Origin: DASXUX01 sp036504595
Lineage (GTDB): Bacteria > Planctomycetota > SZUA-567 > H5-PLA8
Assembly: GCA_036504595.1 (NCBI GenBank)
Contig: DASXUX010000069.1
Coordinates: forward strand, 81,814 to 145,813
DNA length: 64,000 nucleotides
Reading direction: 5' to 3'
Part shown: in pieces, positions 1-5,447 of the stretch
How the letters are laid out: the number at the start of each line of letters is the position of its first letter
Position numbering within the stretch: the first letter of the stretch is position 1
Notes under the pieces: model-generated
What the model saw: only the letters and a program-made list of their open reading frames with translations
Database searches by the model: none
Told to the model about the DNA's origin: nothing
Program-made: the position numbers and the translations under genes

Positions 1-186
1 GGCGGCGCGGCGACGACGCAGAGCGCCGGGTCGAACGTGAGCGGTGGCGCGGTTCGGGCGACTCCCGCCGCGCGGCGGTTGGCAAAGGAGCAGGGGGTTG
101 ATCTCGCCGATGTCGTCAGAGTGCTGAACCTGACGGCGCCCGTCAACGAGAAGGACATCAAGGCGTACCTGGAACGAAAGAAGTAA
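1..186 (+). CDS. Peripheral subunit-binding (E3-binding) domain protein, C-terminal fragment
   Basis: The reading frame is open from the first base of the window and ends at a TAA at 184-186, so only the last 61 residues are seen. The stretch beginning ATPAARRLAKEQGVDL and ending in a basic AYLERKK tail matches the short helical peripheral subunit-binding domain that docks the E3 subunit in 2-oxo acid dehydrogenase complexes. The usual G-T-G-P-G-G-R loop is replaced by a LNLTAPVNEKDI stretch, and no acyltransferase catalytic domain follows. The protein is therefore not a standard E2, and the domain may have been reused. The Gly/Ala/Ser-rich sequence before it looks like a linker. Confidence 0.6.
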   Translation, partial: GGAATTQSAGSNVSGGAVRATPAARRLAKEQGVDLADVVRVLNLTAPVNEKDIKAYLERKK

Positions 187-189
187 GCA

Positions 190-290
190 GTCGGCAGCGG
201 CAGTAGGCAGGATGCGGTGGGCGGGAGGCAGCGGCAGTTGGCGTTGAAGCGAGCCATTTCACTCGTCACACGCCACTGGTCACACGCCAC
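190..290. repeat. Degenerate heptamer array after the stop codon
   Basis: The 150-base gap between the first gene and acpS is low in complexity. It begins with GCAGTCG/GCAGTAG-like units right after the TAA. At 260-290 it continues as a cleaner run with a 7-base period: CACTCGT, CACACGC, CACTGGT, CACACGC, CAC. No gene is seen here. It is the first of many arrays of this kind in the window. Confidence 0.6.
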
Positions 291-338
291 CCCGGAAGTT
301 GTTGTGACGTTCTGGATTTTTGTATCCGGGGGCGCACA

Positions 339-719
339 GTGATCGTCGGCATCGGCATCGACATTGTGGAAATCGAACGTATCCGCTCGATGCATCAGCG
401 GCACGGCAAGCGCTTTGTGAACCGGATACTCACGGCCGCGGAACAGGGCTACGTGCTGAGTTACGCTGACCCGAGCGAGCGCCTGGCGGGACGTTGGGCG
501 GCCAAGGAGGCCGCGCTGAAGGCTTTGGGCACGGGTTTGGCGGAAGGCATCGGCTGGCGCGACGTCGAAATCCTCCCGGACGAGCGGGGCAAGCCAACGC
601 TGATTCTGCATAATAAAGCGATTGCGCGCGCGCGTGAGTTGGCAGCGACCCACTTGCACGTTACAATCACGCACAGTCAGGCGCTGGCGTTTGCACAGGT
701 CATCCTGGAGTGCCCATGA
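339..719 (+). CDS. acpS: Holo-[acyl-carrier-protein] synthase AcpS
   Basis: This protein of 126 residues transfers 4'-phosphopantetheine from CoA to the serine of apo-ACP, activating ACP for fatty-acid synthesis. The AcpS signatures are clear: GIGIDIVEIERI at residues 4-15 holds the metal-binding Asp, and WAAKEAALKALGTG near residues 53-66 holds the second metal ligand Glu. The length is normal. The start is GTG, because MIVGIGIDIVEIE is the expected N-terminus and no better start lies upstream. The next gene starts 34 bases downstream on the same strand. Confidence 0.93.
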   Translation: MIVGIGIDIVEIERIRSMHQRHGKRFVNRILTAAEQGYVLSYADPSERLAGRWAAKEAALKALGTGLAEGIGWRDVEILPDERGKPTLILHNKAIARARELAATHLHVTITHSQALAFAQVILECP

Positions 720-753
720 AGGTGCAGTCGAGTTCCCGGTTGAGTGATTCGCC

Positions 754-3699
754 TTGAGCGTTTCGTCGACACATACTCGCACCAAATCGCCCGCTGCATG
801 TCCGGCATGTGGTGACCGGTTGCCGTTGGCTGCACAGTTCTGCCCCGGCTGTGGCCGGCCCGTCAAGCCTCTGACGGGCGCCGACAGCAATCTGGCGCCA
901 CGAACAGATCAGCCGCTCACCGCATCGGTGGGAACCGAGACGCTGGCGGATGTGGCCGAGGTCGCCCGGTTTCTGCCGCAGCGCTACAAGCCCATCAAGA
1001 AGATCGGCCAGGGCGGCATGGGAACGGTCTACCAGTGCCTGGACCAGGCGTTGGATCGCCTGGTTGCCATCAAGTGCATGACCGATCGCTACCGTGCCGA
1101 TCCGCAGGGCGAGCGGCGGTTCCTGCGTGAAGCGCGTGCGCAGGCGATCGTCAACCATCCCAATATCGCGACGATTCTGAATTTCGGCATCACGCAGGAA
1201 GGGCATCCCTTCCTGGTCATGGAGTTTCTTGAGGGCAAGGATCTTCGCAGCATCATCCGCACGGAAAAAATCATCGAGCCGCTTCGCGCGTGCGATCTGC
1301 TGCGCCAGATTTGCGAAGGGCTGGCCGAAGCTCATAGCTCCGGTCTGGTGCACCGCGACCTGAAACCCTCCAACGTGATCATTTGCCGCGATCATCGCGG
1401 CGGCGACTGGGTGAAGGTGCTCGACCTGGGCCTGGCCAAGATCATCGGCGGCCAGACGGACTTGAAGAGCATCAGCATGGATACGGCCAACCTGCTGGTC
1501 GGCACGCCGGCGTATATGTCGCCGGAACAGGTCGCGGGCGCGCCCGTGGACGGCCGGGCCGATCTCTATTCAGTCGGCGTGGTCTTCTTTGAAATGCTGA
1601 CCGGTCGGCTGCCGTTCGAATCCGAGACGATGGAAGGCTGGCTGTACCAGCATCTTCACGCCGCTCCTCCGGTGCCGTCTCACATCAACCGCGATCTGGC
1701 CAAGACGTTCGTGCTGGACCGGCTGGCACTCTGGCTGATGGCCAAGCAGCCACATGAGCGGCCTCAATCCGCCGCCGACGTCGCCCAGATGGCTGCGCGG
1801 CTGATCGAGCGGCGGCTGGCCGACGACGCCGTGCCGCGCCCTGCTCGCAAGTCCGGGCCGCGAGCGGCACTGAGTTTCGAGGACAACCCGCCGGCGCGAA
1901 AGTCGGGCCCGCGCGTGGCGGTCACGTATGTCGATGGCCCGGAGCCACCGCCGGACAGCCCGGCGGCGCATGTGCTGGAAGTGCCGCCTGCGGTGCCCGT
2001 GCGGCATCCTACGGAATCGGCTATCGAGCAGCGGCGCCAGCAGTACCTGAACCTGGTCAAAGCCGCTGAAGCCGCTGAGTCGCAGCGGGCGTGGACCGAT
2101 GCTCTGGACCTGTGGCAGAGGGCGCTCCCCATCGCCGACCGGGCCGAAACGGTTCAGGCGCGCATACAAGGTTGCCGCCGCGAAATCGAATTCGAAGAGC
2201 AACTGAACGCCGCCAACAAGGCCGCAACAACGGGGAACTGGGATCTGGCGGAAAAGACACTGCTGCGGCTGAGTTCGCAGCGGCAGGGTGATACCCGCGT
2301 TGAGCAAGCGCGCGCCCGTTTGCCGAAGAAACTCATTGCCTCGTGGCTGGGGCTGGCCCGAAACGAGATCATGCCTCTGCCGGAAGGCGATTTGCGGCAG
2401 GCCTTGATGGAACGCCTGGGGCTGGCCTTCGCGCAAGCGGGCGACATGCCGCATGCCAAGGAAATCCTGCAGGACACTTCGCGCAAGGCACAATCTCGCG
2501 TGGTCGGACTGGCGCAGGCGGTCGTTGCGGCGATCCAGAACGATGTCAACGAAGGTCTCCGCCCGTACCTGGATGAGAGCTGCGAAGCCGCCGAATCGCT
2601 GACCGACCCCAGCGAGCGTGGCCGCGCGCTGCTGGAAGTCGGCCGCGCGCTGACAGCCTATGGCGACCGCGGCGCCGCCGCAAAGATGCTGCAAGGCGCG
2701 ATTACCGCTTTCGGGGAAGCGAACACCAAAGGCATCCCCATGCAGCCGACGTCGCGCCGCACCACCGCGATGCTGTTCCGCCGCACCTCCGCCGACCTGC
2801 GTTCGTTCACCGGCACCACGACCAGTTTCAGCGGCACCAAGGCCATCCGCGCGAGCTTCGAAGCCGCGTTGGGCACGGTTGCGCAAGCGCAGGCTGAAGC
2901 CAGTCTGGTCAACGACGCCCTGAACACGACCGCGCTCATCGATGACGCCTGGACGCTCTCGCATACGCTCTCGCAAGTGGCGCAGGCGTTCGCCCGCACC
3001 GGCCACACGGCCGATGCCGAGAAGCTCTGCATCAAGATCACGTTCGCACTGCCCAAGACGCAGGCCCTGCGCGCTCTGGCCGTTTCAAAGGTGTACAGCG
3101 GCGATTTGCCCGCTGCCGAGGAAATCCTCAGAGGCGTCTCGGCCCCGCCCGATCGCATCGCCCTGCTTGGACTTCTGGCCACCGCGTGCGCGCTGCGCTC
3201 TGAACAGGGCCGCTCCGAAGTGCGCGTCGCCGATGCGCTGAAAACAATCGCCGACGTGGTCGGCGCCAAAGCTCGTTTTCAGGCGTTGCTCAGCGCCGCC
3301 GAACCGCTGCTCAACGCCGGATTCCAGGATCTCGCCGCTCCGCTGGTTGCAGATGCAGGCAAGCTGATCGACCTGCTGGACGATCCGGCCGAACGCCTGC
3401 GCAGCCTGCTGCAAATGGCGCTGGCCGAAGAGAACGCGCGCGTCGCAACGCTCGCCGCCACGCGTACGATTGTCGTCACCCACCAGCCCAGCACCATCTT
3501 TGTCGATCTGCTCCGGCGCGCGCTGATGATCTCGCTCCAGGTCCGCTACGCGCCCGACCGCCTCGATTGCATCGAACGGCTGGCGCACAATATTTCGTGG
3601 GGCAGCGCCGCCGAACTGGCCACCGAGATCCTCAACACCTGCCGCGACGACTCCGAAACCGCCGTCGCCAACATCGGCCTGAGCACCGGAATGATCTAA
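754..3699 (+). CDS. Zinc-ribbon Ser/Thr protein kinase with helical-repeat C-terminus
   Basis: The protein has 981 residues. A double-CxxC zinc ribbon (Cys16, 19, 30, 33) comes first. A Hanks-type kinase domain follows at about 78-350: Gly loop GQGGMG at 85-90, Lys107 in VAIK, HRDLKPSN at 200-207, DLG instead of DFG at 224-226, and SPE at 256-258. Residues 430-981 are Ala-rich helices that look like degenerate TPRs. No PASTA domain or transmembrane segment is seen, so it is probably cytosolic. The start is TTG at 754: an in-frame TGA lies 9 bases upstream and no ATG precedes the zinc ribbon. All key catalytic residues are present, so it should be active. The substrate is unknown. Confidence 0.88.
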   Translation: MSVSSTHTRTKSPAACPACGDRLPLAAQFCPGCGRPVKPLTGADSNLAPRTDQPLTASVGTETLADVAEVARFLPQRYKPIKKIGQGGMGTVYQCLDQALDRLVAIKCMTDRYRADPQGERRFLREARAQAIVNHPNIATILNFGITQEGHPFLVMEFLEGKDLRSIIRTEKIIEPLRACDLLRQICEGLAEAHSSGLVHRDLKPSNVIICRDHRGGDWVKVLDLGLAKIIGGQTDLKSISMDTANLLVGTPAYMSPEQVAGAPVDGRADLYSVGVVFFEMLTGRLPFESETMEGWLYQHLHAAPPVPSHINRDLAKTFVLDRLALWLMAKQPHERPQSAADVAQMAARLIERRLADDAVPRPARKSGPRAALSFEDNPPARKSGPRVAVTYVDGPEPPPDSPAAHVLEVPPAVPVRHPTESAIEQRRQQYLNLVKAAEAAESQRAWTDALDLWQRALPIADRAETVQARIQGCRREIEFEEQLNAANKAATTGNWDLAEKTLLRLSSQRQGDTRVEQARARLPKKLIASWLGLARNEIMPLPEGDLRQALMERLGLAFAQAGDMPHAKEILQDTSRKAQSRVVGLAQAVVAAIQNDVNEGLRPYLDESCEAAESLTDPSERGRALLEVGRALTAYGDRGAAAKMLQGAITAFGEANTKGIPMQPTSRRTTAMLFRRTSADLRSFTGTTTSFSGTKAIRASFEAALGTVAQAQAEASLVNDALNTTALIDDAWTLSHTLSQVAQAFARTGHTADAEKLCIKITFALPKTQALRALAVSKVYSGDLPAAEEILRGVSAPPDRIALLGLLATACALRSEQGRSEVRVADALKTIADVVGAKARFQALLSAAEPLLNAGFQDLAAPLVADAGKLIDLLDDPAERLRSLLQMALAEENARVATLAATRTIVVTHQPSTIFVDLLRRALMISLQVRYAPDRLDCIERLAHNISWGSAAELATEILNTCRDDSETAVANIGLSTGMI

Positions 3700-3715
3700 C
3701 TTCCCCGGCACCCAG

Positions 3716-3790
3716 ACACCAGACTACCAGACCACCACTCACCAAGTACCACTCGCCAAGTACCAAACCACCACTTCCAAACCACCGCCC
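3716..3790. repeat. Heptamer array downstream of the kinase
   Basis: This stretch lies between the kinase stop and the next ribosome-binding site. It is made of ACTCACC, AAGTACC, ACTCGCC, AAGTACC and AAACCACC units with a 7-base period and occasional slips. The same vocabulary, including CACTCACCAAGTACCACTC, recurs in reverse complement near 15674-15700. Confidence 0.6.
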
Positions 3791-3831
3791 CCGTGGTATA
3801 GTTCCCGCCCGGTTTCCGGAGGAACAAAACG

Positions 3832-4779
3832 ATGACGAACGAAAGTCGCACAAGCGTTTCGCGGCGCGGCCTGTTGACCGGCGCGGTGTCGGTCGGAGCC
3901 GCGGCGCTGTTGGGCGCTCCAACGTTGGCGCGAGCCGCTGAAGACAAAGCGGTGCTCAAGGGCCGCATCAAGCAGTCCCTGTGTTACTGGTGCCTGAATG
4001 TCGATGGCGAAAAGTGGGATCTGGAAAAGATCTGCCAGGTCGCCAAGGAACTGGGCGTTCCGTCGGTCGAACTGTGCGATGCCAGCATGTTCCCGACGTT
4101 GAAGAAGCACAACCTCGTCTGCGCGATGACCAACTGCGGCATGCCTGGCGCGCCGTTTGTCCGCGGCCTCAACCAGAAGAAATTCCACGACGAAATCGTC
4201 ACCACCACCTGCAAGACCATCGACGCCTGCGCCGAAGCCGGCATGCCCAGCACGATCTGCTTCACGGGCTTCAAATGGAAAGACCCCACCGACCCCAAGA
4301 GCGGCGAGATCGATCGCGACGAATGCTTCAATAACTGCGTCAAAGGCATGAAGCGTTTGGCTCAGCATGCGGAACTCAAGGGCGTCAACGTCTGCCTCGA
4401 AATGCTCAACTCCCGCGACGGCACGCACCCGATGAAGGGCCATCCCGGCTACCAGGGCGACTGCATGGACTACTGCGCCGACATGATCAAAGCCGTCGGC
4501 TCCAAGCGCATCAAGCTTCTCTTCGACTGCTACCACGTCCAGATCATGAACGGCGACGTCATGCGCCGCATCGGCCAGTACAAAGACCTGATCGCCCACA
4601 TCCACGTCGCCGGCAGCCCCGGCCGCAACGAAATGGACGAAAACCAGGAAATGAACTACCCGCCGATCATGCGCAAGCTCATCGAAGTCGGCTACACCGG
4701 CTACGTCGGCCTTGAATACCTGCCCACCCGCAACACGATGGAAGGCCTGCGGCAGGCCGTCAAACTTCTGGACGTGTAG
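3832..4779 (+). CDS. Tat-exported TIM-barrel sugar isomerase (hydroxypyruvate isomerase-like)
   Basis: The protein has 315 residues. A twin-arginine signal (SRRGLLTGA, residues 9-17, then a hydrophobic stretch and ALA-type cleavage near residue 34) indicates folded export. The rest matches the xylose-isomerase-like TIM-barrel superfamily. Likely metal or catalytic residues are the Glu in CLEMLNSRDG, the Asp in LLFDCYHVQ, the His in IAHIHVAG and the Glu in VGLEYLPT, all conserved in hydroxypyruvate isomerase. The real substrate in this exported branch is not known. The start is backed by GGAGG about 8 bases upstream. Heptamer arrays lie on both sides of the gene. Confidence 0.85.
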   Translation: MTNESRTSVSRRGLLTGAVSVGAAALLGAPTLARAAEDKAVLKGRIKQSLCYWCLNVDGEKWDLEKICQVAKELGVPSVELCDASMFPTLKKHNLVCAMTNCGMPGAPFVRGLNQKKFHDEIVTTTCKTIDACAEAGMPSTICFTGFKWKDPTDPKSGEIDRDECFNNCVKGMKRLAQHAELKGVNVCLEMLNSRDGTHPMKGHPGYQGDCMDYCADMIKAVGSKRIKLLFDCYHVQIMNGDVMRRIGQYKDLIAHIHVAGSPGRNEMDENQEMNYPPIMRKLIEVGYTGYVGLEYLPTRNTMEGLRQAVKLLDV

Positions 4780-4784
4780 AGCGG

Positions 4785-4826
4785 TTCGTGGTTTATGGTT
4801 CGTGGTTTACAGTTCATGGTTCGCCC
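4785..4826. repeat. Right-hand heptamer array (GTTCGTG type) flanking the four-helix gene
   Basis: Six units run on the plus strand: GTTCGTG, GTTTATG, GTTCGTG, GTTTACA, GTTCATG, GTTCGCC. They begin about 5 bases after the stop codon of the isomerase gene. The orientation is opposite to the array at 5313-5444, so the two arrays form an inverted pair around the gene between them. Confidence 0.7.
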
Positions 4827-4852
4827 AAGCCCGGAACCAGGAGCTGTAAACC
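4804..4852 (-). terminator. Two-tier hairpin beyond the four-helix-bundle gene
   Basis: GGTTTACAG (4804-4812) pairs with CTGTAAACC (4844-4852). Inside it, TGGTTC (4817-4822) pairs with GAACCA (4834-4839) around an 11-base loop. The hairpin lies 6 bases past the stop codon of the minus-strand gene that ends at 4858. It is built from the same heptamer vocabulary as the flanking array. No long U-tract follows, so termination is inferred only from position and shape. Confidence 0.4.
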
Positions 4853-4857
4853 GCGAA

Positions 4858-5292
4858 CTAACTATCCGTTTGAAGAGGCGCCTCCTCTTCGGCAGCAAGC
4901 GACCTATTGAACTTAACGCCCTTACGTGAAGTGTGCTGTAGGTACTGCATAAAACCACCAACCAGACGCTTCACCGATAAACACCTCGCCCTTACCTTTT
5001 CAAATTGTTCCGTGCTGATGTATTGCTGATCGATCGCTGCATATAGATCCGACTCAACTTCTCCCGCCGAGCCTTTTGCGATTGAAAGAAACTGGATGAA
5101 CTCCCGGGTCCCTCCGCGATCGAATCCTTCCGCGATGTTGGACATAGATGAGATTGCCGCATCTCTCATCTGATTACGTAGCTCGAAATCCTTAGCAAGG
5201 GGGCCGGTTTTGGTGATTTCATAAACCGCGCGGACAAGCTCGCGAGCTTGTTTGCATGCCTCCAGGTCTTGAAAGCATGTAACTGTGGCCAC
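4858..5292 (-). CDS. Four-helix-bundle protein (S23 / 23S-rRNA-intervening-sequence family)
   Basis: This 144-residue protein has the family hallmarks: an FQDLEACKQARELV N-terminus, the core motif ISSMSNIAEGFDRG, the REFIQFLSIAKGSAGEVESDL helix and the final helices with KRLVGGFMQYL. Members fold as four-helix bundles that pentamerise. They were first seen in insertions in 23S rRNA genes, and a relative (Avd) serves diversity-generating retroelements. No reverse transcriptase or variable repeat is seen here, so neither role can be assigned. The GTG start has a strong AAGGAGGGG ribosome-binding site. The gene sits alone, antisense to the isomerase before it, between inverted heptamer arrays, which gives it the look of a small mobile cassette. 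Confidence 0.85.
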   Translation of the reverse strand: MATVTCFQDLEACKQARELVRAVYEITKTGPLAKDFELRNQMRDAAISSMSNIAEGFDRGGTREFIQFLSIAKGSAGEVESDLYAAIDQQYISTEQFEKVRARCLSVKRLVGGFMQYLQHTSRKGVKFNRSLAAEEEAPLQTDS

Positions 5293-5312
5293 AGTCCCCT
5301 CCTTCTAGAGCC

Positions 5313-5444
5313 CACAAACCAGAACCAAGAACCACAAACCACAAACCACAAACCAAGAACCATGAACCATGAACCATGAACCATGAACCATGAACCATGA
5401 ACCATGAACCATGAACCATGAACCATGAACCATGAACCAAGAAC
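5313..5444. repeat. Left-hand heptamer array with 11 perfect CATGAAC units
   Basis: Reading the plus strand, the units are CACAAAC, CAGAAC (6 bases), CAAGAAC, three CACAAAC, CAAGAAC, eleven perfect CATGAAC (5361-5437) and CAAGAAC. A CACTCAC follows that overlaps the stop codon (5448-5450) of the minus-strand transglutaminase-like gene. The perfect run suggests recent expansion, and copy number is likely to vary between strains. Its other end lies about 20 bases upstream of the start codon of the four-helix gene. Confidence 0.85.
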
Positions 5445-5447
5445 CAC

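Noticed and set aside
1570..3006. Long minus-strand ORF opposite the kinase gene
   Set aside because: Arg/Gln-rich composition and no ribosome-binding site. It mirrors the codon bias of the kinase gene.
3739..4605. Minus-strand ORF opposite the isomerase gene
   Set aside because: Composition is that of a shadow. The plus strand has a Tat signal, conserved residues and a ribosome-binding site.
4858..5292. Diversity-generating retroelement accessory protein (Avd)
   Set aside because: No reverse transcriptase, template repeat or variable repeat is present. S23-family similarity alone does not support it.
5313..5444. CRISPR array
   Set aside because: Units are 7 bases with no spacers, and no cas genes are nearby.
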